A DNA stretch of 64,000 nucleotides from Hungatella hathewayi WAL-18680 (GCF_000235505.1 NZ_JH379028.1:166946-230945); one strand, 5' to 3'. Positions 1 to 9,129 are shown, counted from the stretch's first letter. The notes: generated from the sequence alone by a model not told the origin. Program-made: numbers and translations.

Positions 1-288
1 AAATGGCAGACTTTCTGGAGCATTACTCTGCCACAGTTAAAGGCGTCACTCGTTTATATTATTATTATGAATACCATATCAACACTGCAGGTATTTACAC
101 AGATATTGAACATCAATGCGTGGGGGGGTCCTTTAAAGTCAACAACAAGTATTGTTGTCGAAATATATTTGGAGGCGTTTTCAAAGTATAATATGGGAAG
201 GGCCAGTGCAATGACAGTCGTGCTCTTTGTTATTATACTGGCGATAACCATATTCCAGATGAAGGTTCTTAACAAAGAAGAAAATTAA
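1..288 (+). CDS. sugar ABC transporter permease, MalF type (C-terminal fragment)
   Basis: The window opens inside this gene; the last 95 codons are visible in the frame starting at base 1 and end at TAA 286-288. The fragment begins in the tail of the cytoplasmic EAA loop that docks on the ATPase (FWSITLPQLKAS), then shows two hydrophobic segments, the last being a C-terminal membrane helix before VLNKEEN. By family knowledge it would pair with the next permease and an ATPase encoded elsewhere to import an oligosaccharide. It lies 14 bp before the second permease gene, so the two are surely co-transcribed. The specific sugar cannot be read from this piece. Confidence 0.85.
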   Translation, partial: KWQTFWSITLPQLKASLVYIIIMNTISTLQVFTQILNINAWGGPLKSTTSIVVEIYLEAFSKYNMGRASAMTVVLFVIILAITIFQMKVLNKEEN

Positions 289-302
289 GGAGGAAGAAAA
301 AC

Positions 303-1124
303 ATGAGTGCAAAGAAAAAAATAAATCAGATTCTGTTAACAATTATCTTACTCCTTGTCGGGTTTGTTGTCATCTTCCCGTTCATCTGGATGATAGGTAC
401 CAGCTTTAAAAGCGGAGCTGAGGTTTATTCCATGAATTTGTTACCAAAGCATTTTTCGCTGGAGAATTATATCACGGTAGCGAATAAATCAAATTTTCCA
501 CTTTGGTTTAAAAACAGTCTGCTCGTAGGAATCATTACGACGCTGTCCGTACTTGTATTTGACCCAATGGTAGGTTTTGCCTTCAGCAAGTACAAATTTA
601 AAGGGAAAAATATCATTTTTATCATCATACTTTCTACGATGATGATACCGACGGAGATGCTGGTTATTCCATGGTATCTTATGGTAAATGCTATGAAGTG
701 GAATAATACATATTGGGCGCTGGTATTTCCCAGTTTAAGTTCTGCATTTGGCATATTTTTGACCAGGCAGTTCTTTGATGGGGTGCCTGAAGAATTGTTG
801 GAGGCGGCTCGCATTGACGGGATGAATGAACTGCAGATTTATATGAAAGTTGCGCTGCCCCTGGTTGGTCCGGCTATTTCCGCACTTGCTATCTTTACAT
901 TTCTTGGAAGCTGGAACTCATTTTTGTGGCCGGTTATTGCCGTTGATGGTTATAGTAAATTCACCATTCCGGTCGGTCTTGCCATGTTTTCCGGGGAAGT
1001 TTCAACAAGCTGGGAATTGATTTTAGCGGCAGCCTCTATTGCAACGATACCGGTGCTGATTGTGTTTATTATATTCCAGCGTAAGATTGTAGAAGGTGTG
1101 GCATTGTCCGGAATAAAAGGATAA
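303..1124 (+). CDS. sugar ABC transporter permease, MalG type
   Basis: A 273-aa inner-membrane permease of the carbohydrate uptake (CUT1) class. Six hydrophobic segments are evident, beginning at residues 10-32. The EAA motif (EAARIDGMNE) sits near residue 170 and contacts the ATPase. Length and the C-terminal basic end (RKIVEGVALSGIKG) are typical of MalG relatives. The start follows AAGGAGGAAG with good spacing. Together with the partial permease upstream and the binding lipoprotein downstream it forms a tripartite importer; no ATPase gene lies in the window, so a shared MsmX-type ATPase is likely (inference). Confidence 0.93.
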   Translation: MSAKKKINQILLTIILLLVGFVVIFPFIWMIGTSFKSGAEVYSMNLLPKHFSLENYITVANKSNFPLWFKNSLLVGIITTLSVLVFDPMVGFAFSKYKFKGKNIIFIIILSTMMIPTEMLVIPWYLMVNAMKWNNTYWALVFPSLSSAFGIFLTRQFFDGVPEELLEAARIDGMNELQIYMKVALPLVGPAISALAIFTFLGSWNSFLWPVIAVDGYSKFTIPVGLAMFSGEVSTSWELILAAASIATIPVLIVFIIFQRKIVEGVALSGIKG

Positions 1125-1165
1125 AGAGTAATGAATCATGACTTTATGAAAGAAAAGGAGATAAT

Positions 1166-2503
1166 ATGAAAAAGAATATTTATGCAATGTTACTTACGAT
1201 GGCATTAGCTGTGGGCAGCTTAAGTGGCTGTGGTGGAAATGGCGCTTCAGGAGTGGAGGGGAATTCTGCTGACAAGGGAGAAGGGAGTGCGGATGGTGTC
1301 GTAACGATTCAATATTGGCAGTATGCGTATGATTCCAAAGTTGCCATGATGGACGAACTGATCAAGGAGTTTGAGGCAGAGAATCCAACCATTAAGATTG
1401 AGCATATCACTTATCCATATGACAGTTATTTTGAGAAAATGGCGGCCTCTATTGTGACAGCACAGTCCTCCGGTGTGGGACCGAATATCATAAATTATAA
1501 TTGTGTGGATACTTCAAATTATTATGCACAGGGAGTCTTACAGCCATTGCCGGCAGACGTCTTTGACCCGGCGGTCATTGATGAAGAATTTTCTCCTTTA
1601 GTGCAGATGGGGAAAATAAATGGTGTATATTATTCTCTGCCGACAGCTGTCAGAACATATGCCATGTTTTATAATAAGAAATTATTAGAAGAGAATGGTT
1701 ATACAGAGGCAGACCTTCCGAAAACCTGGGAAGAATACGCGGATATGGCTGAAAAGATGACTGTCTGGGAGGGTAATAATTTAAAGATTGCAGGCTCGAC
1801 AATGGATAAGGACGGACGATTAAGTCATTGGTTCCGTATTCTGAATAAGGGACTGGGCGGGGACCTTTATGGTCAGGATAATAAGACTGCCGAATATAAT
1901 TCTGATACTGCTAAGAAGTCCTTAGATTATTTGATTGATATGTATAAAAACCGTAAGGTAGCAGTCAGCGGATTTACGACAAGCGACCAGGTATCGTTTG
2001 CTACCGGTGTTGCGGCTCTCCATATTGATGGCTCGTTTCGTATCGCGACTATGAAAGAGAAAATAGGCGACAGTTTTGAATGGGGAGTGGCAGAGCTTCC
2101 AACATGGGAAAATGGGGAAAAGGCTACCTATGGAGATTACTGGTGTAATTCTATCACTTCTTTTACCAAGGGAGCGGAGCTTGATGCCAGCGTGAAATTT
2201 TTACAGTTTCTTACAAGTGAAGAGGTTATGAAGCGTTGGACGGCTGCTACCGGAGAAATAGGCGCGCGTATGATATTTGCAGAAGACCAGGAGCTGCTTT
2301 CTGACAAATACATGGCACCATTTATCGAGGCACTTCCATATGCATTTACTTCATTTAGTACCAAAAGATATAGTGTCGATGACGCATGCAAGGAAATTTT
2401 TGAGACCAGTCTGCTCGGTGATGGTGATTCAGGGCAGACACTTGACTCAGTCAATGCAAAGGTACAGGAGAGTCTGGACGAATTTTGGTCTGAATTCGAA
2501 TAA
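1166..2503 (+). CDS. extracellular sugar-binding lipoprotein of ABC transporter
   Basis: A 445-aa solute-binding protein (family 1). A short basic and hydrophobic signal sequence ends in the lipobox LSGC, predicting acylation at Cys22 and anchoring to the outer face of the membrane. A Gly/Ser/Glu-rich linker follows, then the two-lobed binding domain starting around VTIQYWQYA and including an AMFYNKKLLEENG segment typical of MalE-like proteins. It delivers substrate to the two permeases upstream. The following GH13 and GH65 genes suggest an alpha-glucoside or an alpha-linked disaccharide as ligand (inference from context). Confidence 0.92.
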   Translation: MKKNIYAMLLTMALAVGSLSGCGGNGASGVEGNSADKGEGSADGVVTIQYWQYAYDSKVAMMDELIKEFEAENPTIKIEHITYPYDSYFEKMAASIVTAQSSGVGPNIINYNCVDTSNYYAQGVLQPLPADVFDPAVIDEEFSPLVQMGKINGVYYSLPTAVRTYAMFYNKKLLEENGYTEADLPKTWEEYADMAEKMTVWEGNNLKIAGSTMDKDGRLSHWFRILNKGLGGDLYGQDNKTAEYNSDTAKKSLDYLIDMYKNRKVAVSGFTTSDQVSFATGVAALHIDGSFRIATMKEKIGDSFEWGVAELPTWENGEKATYGDYWCNSITSFTKGAELDASVKFLQFLTSEEVMKRWTAATGEIGARMIFAEDQELLSDKYMAPFIEALPYAFTSFSTKRYSVDDACKEIFETSLLGDGDSGQTLDSVNAKVQESLDEFWSEFE

Positions 2504-2522
2504 GAAGGATATAAAACTGTAT

Positions 2523-2550
2523 GGGCGGGCGGATTAGGTTCTGCCCGCCC
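2523..2550 (+). terminator. GC-rich hairpin between binding protein and glucosidase genes
   Basis: GGGCGGGC (2523-2530) pairs perfectly with GCCCGCCC (2543-2550) around a 12-base loop. There is no T-run after it, so it is unlikely to be a full terminator. Its position just after the binding-protein gene fits a 3'-end stabilising or partial-termination hairpin that raises binding-protein expression relative to downstream genes. Confidence 0.6.
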
Positions 2551-2570
2551 GATATAATATGGGAGAAATG

Positions 2571-4205
2571 ATGAAGAAAAAATGGTGGCAGGAATCGGTC
2601 GTTTATCAGATATATCCCCGGAGTTTTCAGGATAGCAACGGTGATGGAATTGGTGATTTGCAGGGAATTATAAAAAGGTTGGATTATTTGAATTATTTGG
2701 GGATTGATGTTATCTGGCTGTCGCCTGTGTATGAATCACCGCAAGCTGACAATGGATATGATATCAGCAATTACTATGAGATAGCGCCGGAATTTGGCTC
2801 GATGAAAGATATGGAGCAATTGATTGAAGAAGCTGGGAAGCGGGAAATAAAGATTGTCATGGATCTGGTAGTCAATCATACTTCTGATGAGCATCCATGG
2901 TTTCAGGAAGCAAAGAAGGGAAAGACCAATCAATTTTATGACTATTATGTGTGGCGGGATGGAACCCCGGCAGAATTGCCAAATCAGTTGAAATCTTCTT
3001 TTGGCGGTTCTGCGTGGGAATGGTGTGAAGAAGCCGGTCAATATTATCTGCACCTTTATTCCAAAAGGCAGCCTGATTTAAACTGGGAAAACAGAGAGAT
3101 GCGTCAGGAGATTTATAAGATGATGAACTGGTGGCTGGATAAGGGAATCGGGGGATTCCGGATGGATGTCATCGATAAGATTGGAAAAATACCGGATAAG
3201 CTGATTGTTGCCAATGGACCGAAGCTGCATGATTATATTAAGGAAATGAATACGGAGGTACTCTGCCGACGTGACGTGCTTACTGTGGGTGAATCATGGG
3301 CGGCGACCACGGAGAACGCAAAGCAGTACAGTAATCTGGATGGCTCTGAACTCAGTATGGTATTTCAATTTGAACACATAAAATTGGATAAGGAAGAAGG
3401 AAAAGCCAAATGGGAACTGGGAGAGCTGGATTTTATAAAGCTGAAGGAAGTCCTTTCAAAATGGCAGTGTGAACTGGATAGCAGAGGCTGGAACAGTCTG
3501 TTTTGGAATAACCATGATGTGCCTCGGATTGTTTCGAGATGGGGAGATGACGGCCGGTACCGGAAAGAGTGTGCCAAGATGTTTGCCACCTACCTGCATG
3601 GAATGCAGGGGACGCCCTATATCTATCAAGGGGAAGAAATTGGAATGACCAATGTAAGGTTCGATGAGATTGAAGATTACAGAGATATAGAAACACTAAA
3701 TTTATATCGTGAGTATCAGGCACTGGGCTGGAGTCATGATAAAATCATGAGGTCGGTCTATGCGAAGGGAAGAGATAACGCAAGAACACCGATGCAGTGG
3801 AATGATACCAGAAATGCAGGATTTACGGAAGGGTGTCCATGGCTGAAACTGAATCAAAACTATCTGACGGTTCATGTACAGGAAAATGTAGAAGACGCTC
3901 ATTCCATTCTTCAGCATTACCGCAGATTAATTTGGCTCAGGCGTGAGTCCAAATGGAAGGACGTTATGGTATACGGTAATTATGAACCGTTTTTTGAGAA
4001 AGACGCGGATGTGTTTGCTTACAAACGGGAAAAAGGCGGAAAGGGAATGTTTGTAATTGGCAATTTCCATGAGACCAGGCGGACGGTAGAACTGCCGATA
4101 TCGGTTTCGGATATACTGCTCTCAAATTATGAGGATTCCTGCGTTAGGGAAGGCAAGGTTACACTTCGCCCATATGAAACACTCCTGTTTGGCATGGAAT
4201 CATAA
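2571..4205 (+). CDS. alpha-glucosidase / oligo-1,6-glucosidase, GH13
   Basis: A cytoplasmic retaining alpha-glucosidase of GH13 that hydrolyses imported alpha-glucosides to glucose. The N-terminal sequence VYQIYPRSFQDSNGDGIGDL is the family signature. Catalytic residues are visible: nucleophile Asp199 in GFRMDV, acid/base Glu241 in TVGES and Asp316 in NNHD. Length (544 aa) is normal for the oligo-1,6-glucosidase group. ATGs occur at 2559, 2568 and 2571; I chose 2571 because GGGAG at 2561-2565 lies five bases before it. It sits between the binding-protein gene and the GH65 phosphorylase gene. Linkage specificity (1,4, 1,6 or others) cannot be fixed by eye. Confidence 0.9.
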   Translation: MKKKWWQESVVYQIYPRSFQDSNGDGIGDLQGIIKRLDYLNYLGIDVIWLSPVYESPQADNGYDISNYYEIAPEFGSMKDMEQLIEEAGKREIKIVMDLVVNHTSDEHPWFQEAKKGKTNQFYDYYVWRDGTPAELPNQLKSSFGGSAWEWCEEAGQYYLHLYSKRQPDLNWENREMRQEIYKMMNWWLDKGIGGFRMDVIDKIGKIPDKLIVANGPKLHDYIKEMNTEVLCRRDVLTVGESWAATTENAKQYSNLDGSELSMVFQFEHIKLDKEEGKAKWELGELDFIKLKEVLSKWQCELDSRGWNSLFWNNHDVPRIVSRWGDDGRYRKECAKMFATYLHGMQGTPYIYQGEEIGMTNVRFDEIEDYRDIETLNLYREYQALGWSHDKIMRSVYAKGRDNARTPMQWNDTRNAGFTEGCPWLKLNQNYLTVHVQENVEDAHSILQHYRRLIWLRRESKWKDVMVYGNYEPFFEKDADVFAYKREKGGKGMFVIGNFHETRRTVELPISVSDILLSNYEDSCVREGKVTLRPYETLLFGMES

Positions 4206-4230
4206 GGCAGGTTGATGGAGGAGATAAGTG

Positions 4231-6564
4231 ATGAATCATTTGAAATATGATGGAGGTACGGGGAACCTGAAAAATTGGCTGATACAGGAGAGTTCCTTTG
4301 ATTCTAGGTTTTTAGGAAAGTGCGAGGCAATTTTTGCACAGGGCAATGGTTATATGGGAGTTAGAAATGCACTGGAAGAATCCTATCCGGGAGAAGTAAG
4401 AAATACATTTGTTGCGGGAACCTTTAACAAAGCATCTGCTGAGGAAGTGACAGAACTCCCCAATGTACCTGATATGACGGGGATGACAATTCTCATTGGC
4501 GGGCATGTTTTCAATCTGATGCAGGGAGAATTGAGCGCATATACGAGGACCATGAATCTAAAAAATGGGGAAACAGTCAGGGAAGTCCGGTGGAAAAGTC
4601 CTGGCGGTGTTTATACTGCCGCTGTATTTAAACGAATCGTATCTCTAGCGGACGAGCATATAATTGCAGCAGCTCTGGACTTGATGGTAGACAAAGATGT
4701 GCAGATTGTAATTGAAACGGGGATTGACGGCACTGTGACCAACAGCGGCGCACAGCATTTTAAAGATTTAAAGAGAAGAGTTTATGACGGCAGGGATATG
4801 CAGTACTTGTCAAGAACTACGGAGTCCGACGTCTGGGTTGCCCAGCATGCGGCATGCAGTCTGAATTTACAGGCCGATATTCTGCCGGTTATGGAAAGAC
4901 GCACGTTAAAGAACCGCTATACCTTTATGGCAAAAGCGGGGCAGAATATTCACTTTGAAAAAATTTCAGCGATTCATACTTCCAGAGATTTAGAATATGA
5001 AGATGCTAAAACGGAAGGTATCGAAGAAAAACTGATGGCAGACGGCCTTAAATCTTTGCGCGAAAGCAATTCCAAAGGCTATCAGGGATTAAAAGAGGCC
5101 AGTGCCTTGCAGTGGGAAAAATACTGGCGGGAGAGCGGTATTACCATAGATGGGGATACAGACTTTGAACAGCTGGCTGTGCGTTTTTCCCTGTATCATT
5201 TAAATATTATGGCAAAGCAGGATGATAACCGGATAGGAATAGGTGCGAAAGCACTCACTGGGGAAGGGTATAAAGGACATTCTTTCTGGGATACGGAATT
5301 ATTCATTCTTCCGTATTTTACTTTCACCAGACCGGGTGCAGCAAAATCTCTATTGGAATACAGATATAAGAATTTGGTGGGAGCCCGCAGAAAGGCAAAA
5401 GAAAATGGGTATGAGGGAGCCATGTATCCGTGGGAATGTGCCTGGGTGGATGATGGAGAAGTGACACCTCTTTATAAAGGAGCGGATGTCGTAACCGGAA
5501 AAGTAAAAAAGGTGTTGACCGGCCTGATTGAGCATCACATTTCCGCAGATATTGCCTATGCGGTATGGCAGTATTATCTGATGACGGGTGACCGGGATTT
5601 TATGGAGACTTGCGGCTATGAGATGATACTGGATACTGCATTATTCTGGGCGAGCCGGGTACAGTATCGGAAAGAAACGGGCAGGTATGAAATCTTGGAT
5701 GTCATTGGGCCAGATGAGTATAAGGAGCATGTAGATAATAACGCTTATACCAATTATATGGCAAACTATAACATGCATCTGGCCTTATTTATCATGGAAA
5801 ATTTATTGGATGATAACACGGAATTGTCCAAAAGACTGGATCATAAGCTGAATCTTTCTTATATCAAAGAAAAAATAGATTCCTGCATTGATAGACTGTA
5901 TTTGCCAGGGCCTGACAAGGATGGCATCATTCCCCAGACAGATGAGTATCTGCATTTGACGAAAATAGATATCACAAAGTACAAGAATTCTGAGGAGGCA
6001 AAAATCATTTACAAAGATTTTAATGCGGAGCAGATTAATGGATTTATGGTTTCGAAGCAGGCAGATACCGTTATGCTGATGTTTCTTTTCCCTGATTTGT
6101 TTGACGAAGAAACAAGACGGAAAAATTTTACTTTTTATGAGGATAAAACGCTTCATGATTCATCCTTGAGTAAGTGTATTCATTCTATCATGGCGAATGA
6201 TTTGGGGCTTACAGAAATGGCTTATGATTTCTATAAAAGGTCTCTTATGATTGATTTGGGGCCACAGATGAAATCCTCTAACGAGGGGATACACAGTGCC
6301 GCGATTGGAGGAATTTGGGAGAGTACGGTCATGGGATTTGGCGGAGTGCGGTTGAAAGGTGAGTATCTTCATATCGCTCCAAAACTTCCGAAAAAGTGGA
6401 AGAAACTCATTTTCCCATTGTGCCTGAAGGGCTGTCAGTTAAAAATAACGGCGGCTCATCAGGAACTGGTCGTTGAAAATATGGGGCAGCAGGAATCCTC
6501 TTGTGTATTGAATGGAGAACTGGTCTCGATTGAGCCAGGAGCTGTGAAAAGAATAGAATTGTAA
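4231..6564 (+). CDS. GH65 family disaccharide phosphorylase
   Basis: An inverting phosphorylase of glycoside hydrolase family 65 (maltose, kojibiose, nigerose or trehalose phosphorylase type). It would split an alpha-linked disaccharide with phosphate to beta-glucose 1-phosphate plus the second sugar. The (alpha/alpha)6 catalytic domain is recognisable by HSFWDTELFILP and by DVIGPDEYKEHVDNNAYTN, which carries the general acid Glu496. About 777 residues is the usual length. A GTG at 4228 directly precedes the ATG at 4231; GGAGGAG at 4217-4223 with a seven-base spacer favours the ATG. The next gene, beta-phosphoglucomutase, consumes the expected product, which strongly supports phosphorylase activity. 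The exact disaccharide is undetermined. Confidence 0.92.
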   Translation: MNHLKYDGGTGNLKNWLIQESSFDSRFLGKCEAIFAQGNGYMGVRNALEESYPGEVRNTFVAGTFNKASAEEVTELPNVPDMTGMTILIGGHVFNLMQGELSAYTRTMNLKNGETVREVRWKSPGGVYTAAVFKRIVSLADEHIIAAALDLMVDKDVQIVIETGIDGTVTNSGAQHFKDLKRRVYDGRDMQYLSRTTESDVWVAQHAACSLNLQADILPVMERRTLKNRYTFMAKAGQNIHFEKISAIHTSRDLEYEDAKTEGIEEKLMADGLKSLRESNSKGYQGLKEASALQWEKYWRESGITIDGDTDFEQLAVRFSLYHLNIMAKQDDNRIGIGAKALTGEGYKGHSFWDTELFILPYFTFTRPGAAKSLLEYRYKNLVGARRKAKENGYEGAMYPWECAWVDDGEVTPLYKGADVVTGKVKKVLTGLIEHHISADIAYAVWQYYLMTGDRDFMETCGYEMILDTALFWASRVQYRKETGRYEILDVIGPDEYKEHVDNNAYTNYMANYNMHLALFIMENLLDDNTELSKRLDHKLNLSYIKEKIDSCIDRLYLPGPDKDGIIPQTDEYLHLTKIDITKYKNSEEAKIIYKDFNAEQINGFMVSKQADTVMLMFLFPDLFDEETRRKNFTFYEDKTLHDSSLSKCIHSIMANDLGLTEMAYDFYKRSLMIDLGPQMKSSNEGIHSAAIGGIWESTVMGFGGVRLKGEYLHIAPKLPKKWKKLIFPLCLKGCQLKITAAHQELVVENMGQQESSCVLNGELVSIEPGAVKRIEL

Positions 6565-6576
6565 AGGAGTGAGAGT

Positions 6577-7212
6577 ATGAAATATCAGGGCATTATCTTT
6601 GATTTAGATGGGGTTATCTGTCATACTGACAAATATCATTATCAGGCTTGGAAGAAGCTGGCAGATAAATTAGGCATTTATTTTGACGAAACTATCAATA
6701 ACAGATTGAGAGGCGTAAGCCGTATGGAAAGCCTGGATATTATTCTGGAAAAGGATAGCAGTGGCTTGACGGAGGAGGAGAAGGCAGGCTATGCAGAGGA
6801 GAAGAATCAATATTATAGGGAAATGTTAAAAGAAATGAACCCCGATGATTTGAGCGATGAGGTGAAGGATACTTTAAATCAGTTGAGGGAGCGGGGGTAT
6901 CAGATGGCAATTGGGTCCTCCAGTAAAAATGCAGGTTTTATTCTGGAACGGATTGGCCTGAAGGGTTTTTTTGATGCGGTATCAGATGGAAACAATATTA
7001 CCAATTCAAAGCCCGACCCCGAGGTATTTCTAAAAGCCGCCCAGTTTTTGGGATTGGACCCGAAGGATTGCCTGGTAGTAGAAGATGCCAGGGCGGGGCT
7101 TCTGGCTGCTGTAAATGGAAATATGGACTGTGCTGCAATTGGGGATGCGGTAAATTCTGAACTTGCGAATTATAAACTGAATACATTTAAGGATTTGCTG
7201 AACATCAGTTGA
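6577..7212 (+). CDS. pgmB: beta-phosphoglucomutase
   Basis: A HAD-superfamily enzyme converting beta-glucose 1-phosphate to glucose 6-phosphate, completing phosphorolytic use of the disaccharide. Motif I FDLDGV provides nucleophile Asp9 and acid/base Asp11. The cap-domain signature TDKYHYQAWKKLA, motif II GSSSKN and motif IV VVEDARAG follow the beta-PGM pattern. Length of 211 residues is typical. The gene starts 12 bp after the GH65 gene, behind AAAGGAG. HAD enzymes are easily confused, but the GH65 neighbour makes this assignment firm. Confidence 0.93.
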   Translation: MKYQGIIFDLDGVICHTDKYHYQAWKKLADKLGIYFDETINNRLRGVSRMESLDIILEKDSSGLTEEEKAGYAEEKNQYYREMLKEMNPDDLSDEVKDTLNQLRERGYQMAIGSSSKNAGFILERIGLKGFFDAVSDGNNITNSKPDPEVFLKAAQFLGLDPKDCLVVEDARAGLLAAVNGNMDCAAIGDAVNSELANYKLNTFKDLLNIS

Positions 7213-7231
7213 AAAATAGGAGGATTGACAT

Positions 7232-8404
7232 ATGGATTACGCGAAGGAATCGTTAAAGCTGCATCAGCAGTGGAGGGGAAAGTTGAGTGTGGTTCCCAAA
7301 ATGCCGGTAAAAACCAAATTGGATTTATCAATGGCGTATACGCCGGGGGTCGCCGAAGCGTGTATGGAAATACATAGGGATATAGAAAAGAGCTATGAAC
7401 TGACCGGACGCTGGAATACGGTGGCGGTTGTTACGGATGGGACAGCGGTGCTGGGACTTGGGGATATAGGACCGGAAGCTGCTATGCCTGTTATGGAAGG
7501 AAAATGTGTATTGTTTAAGGCGTTTGGTGATGTGGATGCCATTCCGATTTGTATCCGCTCTAAAGACGTTGATGAAATTGTACATACGGTTTCTTTGCTG
7601 GCAGGCAGTTTTGGCGGAATTAATCTGGAAGACATTGCAGCACCTCGCTGTTTTGAAATTGAACGGAGGCTGAAAGAGTGCTGTGATATTCCGGTTTTCC
7701 ATGACGACCAGCATGGTACTGCCATTGTGGTAATGGCTGCTTTAAGCAATGCGTTAAAGATAGTAGAGAAAGAAATAAAAGATATTAAAATTGTAATAAA
7801 CGGTGCCGGGTCGGCAGGTATCGCGATTGCCAGGCTGCTGCTTTCTATGGGGGCGAAACAATTAATTCTGTGTGACCGTTTTGGGGCTCTTTATGAGGGA
7901 GCAGATGGTCTGAATGAAGAGCAGGTAGAGATTTCTACGGTTACGAATCTGGAAAAGAAGCAGGGGAGTTTTTCGGATGTGATTGCAGGAGCGGATGTGT
8001 TGATTGGGGTATCGGCTCCTGGTGTTGTCAGTCAGGAGATGATTCGTTCCATGGCACCGAAAGCAATTGTTTTTCCAATGGCAAATCCTACTCCGGAAAT
8101 TATGCCGGATTTAGCTTTGGAAGCGGGAGCTGCCGTAGTGGGAACCGGAAGAAGTGATTTTCCAAATCAGATTAATAATGTGCTTGCTTTTCCTGGAATC
8201 TTTCGAGGAGTACTGGATGTGAGAGCCAGAACTGTTAATGATGAGATGAAGATGGCAGCGGCCTGCGCCTTAGCAGGACTGGTTTCAGACGATGAATTAA
8301 GACCGGAATATATATTGCCGGAACCATTTGACCCACGGATAAAAGAGGCGGTAGCAAAAGCGGTGGCGAATGCGGCAGTGGTAAGTGGAGTGACCCAAAA
8401 ATAG
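7232..8404 (+). CDS. malic enzyme, NAD(P)-dependent
   Basis: A 390-aa short-form bacterial malic enzyme, decarboxylating malate to pyruvate with reduction of NAD(P). The malic N-terminal domain shows YTPGVAEAC with the proton-donating Tyr, VTDGTAVLGLGDIGP, and a Lys in the GKCVLFKAFG segment. The metal and substrate region reads HDDQHGTA, and the Rossmann fold follows at VINGAGSAGIAIA. It starts 19 bp after pgmB behind ATAGGAGG and probably belongs to the same transcript. Its link to disaccharide use is not obvious; it may balance pyruvate and NAD(P)H. Cofactor preference cannot be read by eye. Confidence 0.93.
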   Translation: MDYAKESLKLHQQWRGKLSVVPKMPVKTKLDLSMAYTPGVAEACMEIHRDIEKSYELTGRWNTVAVVTDGTAVLGLGDIGPEAAMPVMEGKCVLFKAFGDVDAIPICIRSKDVDEIVHTVSLLAGSFGGINLEDIAAPRCFEIERRLKECCDIPVFHDDQHGTAIVVMAALSNALKIVEKEIKDIKIVINGAGSAGIAIARLLLSMGAKQLILCDRFGALYEGADGLNEEQVEISTVTNLEKKQGSFSDVIAGADVLIGVSAPGVVSQEMIRSMAPKAIVFPMANPTPEIMPDLALEAGAAVVGTGRSDFPNQINNVLAFPGIFRGVLDVRARTVNDEMKMAAACALAGLVSDDELRPEYILPEPFDPRIKEAVAKAVANAAVVSGVTQK

Positions 8405-8454
8405 TTCCGTTTTCTTTGGCAATACGGCGGTATTTTTTGAACTGAAAATATTTC

Positions 8455-8482
8455 TTGCATTTTCAAGCGATTTTGCTATACT
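8455..8482 (+). promoter_or_regulatory. promoter for hairpin-repeat RNA region
   Basis: A -35 TTGCAT (8455-8460), a 16-bp spacer and a -10 TATACT (8477-8482) lie downstream of the malic enzyme gene. Transcription starting near 8489 would run through three hairpin repeats and stop at the terminator ending near 8673. Confidence 0.5.
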
Positions 8483-8488
8483 ATAAAT

Positions 8489-8673
8489 AGAAGTAAATGT
8501 TTGCCGTTTGTTATGCAACGGGGTATAAGATGCATAATATGTGATTCTGCCACTTGCCGATGGTGTGGGATATAAATGATTCGGTGCGTAAATAATTGCC
8601 ACTTGCTATACAGGTGGGATATAAGTAGTATAGTTTGGTATGAATCCCCATCAGATTTGGTGGGGATTTTTTT
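8489..8673 (+). ncRNA. candidate small RNA with three tandem hairpin repeats
   Basis: This gene-free stretch holds three imperfect copies, about 47-50 bases apart, of a unit resembling TTGCCACTTGC..GGTGGGATATAAG, starting near 8503, 8552 and 8601. Copies one and three can each fold into a short stem (CCGTT/AACGG; CCACTTG/CAGGTGG); in copy two I can pair only the outer CCAC/GTGG. All are followed by the single-stranded motif GG(G/A)TATAA. A promoter lies just upstream and a strong intrinsic terminator closes the unit, giving a predicted transcript of about 185 bases. No open reading frame of note is inside. It could instead be an attenuated leader for the small genes that follow. Confidence 0.4.
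8643..8673 (+). terminator. intrinsic terminator
   Basis: AATCCCCATCA (8643-8653) pairs with TGGTGGGGATT (8658-8668) around the loop GATT, with one T-G wobble, and runs into seven T residues. It ends the hairpin-repeat transcript. Confidence 0.85.
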
Positions 8674-8683
8674 GAGGAGAAAT

Positions 8684-8746
8684 ATGAAAGTACAACAGGG
8701 GTATATATTGGATGATTTCTATAAGTTCACAAGTGGAAAAATATAG
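8684..8746 (+). CDS. possible 20-residue leader peptide
   Basis: GAGGAG at 8674-8679, immediately after the terminator, precedes an ATG at 8684 that opens a 20-codon frame (MKVQQGYILDDFYKF..) ending at TAG 8744-8746. It overlaps the start of the next, out-of-frame gene by 35 bases. It may be a leader peptide, the remnant of a decayed gene, or chance; the good ribosome binding site is the only support. Confidence 0.25.
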   Translation: MKVQQGYILDDFYKFTSGKI

Positions 8747-9038
8747 GACTATTGTAGAGAAGAAAATAAAGCGGTATGGTAAGTGTAATACCATAATTAT
8801 AGGTAAATTTGCCGGAAAAGATAATGCTTTTTTAATTCAAAATGCATTTCCGATTATCAGAAAATATCTTGACCATGTCCATACGATTGAAAATATCCCA
8901 GTTACAATACATAACAAATTAAATAGAGATTTGACTGTCAATCTTCGGGAAGTTTTGGCTATGTATAATCGGGGGATTCGACTGATTTTTCCAGATATTA
9001 AATATATACAGAGAAAAATGGAAGAAGAACTGATATGA
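8712..9038 (+). CDS. hypothetical protein, 108 aa
   Basis: I do not recognise this protein. It is basic, 108 residues long, with no evident signal peptide or membrane segment; the sequence alternates beta-like and helical stretches (NTIIIGKFAGKDNAFLIQNAF, then a Leu-rich helix and a charged C-terminus). An AGGGG at 8697-8701 is a possible ribosome binding site. Codon use is A/T-rich relative to the gene that follows, which hints at a horizontally acquired or decaying gene. It could be a fragment of a longer ancestral protein. Confidence 0.4.
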   Translation: MISISSQVEKYRTIVEKKIKRYGKCNTIIIGKFAGKDNAFLIQNAFPIIRKYLDHVHTIENIPVTIHNKLNRDLTVNLREVLAMYNRGIRLIFPDIKYIQRKMEEELI

Positions 9039-9129
9039 TGGCAGGCCATCCGTTTGACTGGCGATTTGTGGTATAAATGCAATATAAGAGGTATAATCAG
9101 AGAAGAAAGAGAAGCAAGGGGAGGAAACG

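Noticed and set aside
8489..8673. CRISPR array made of the three repeats
   Set aside because: The units are imperfect, lack regular unique spacers and have no cas genes nearby.
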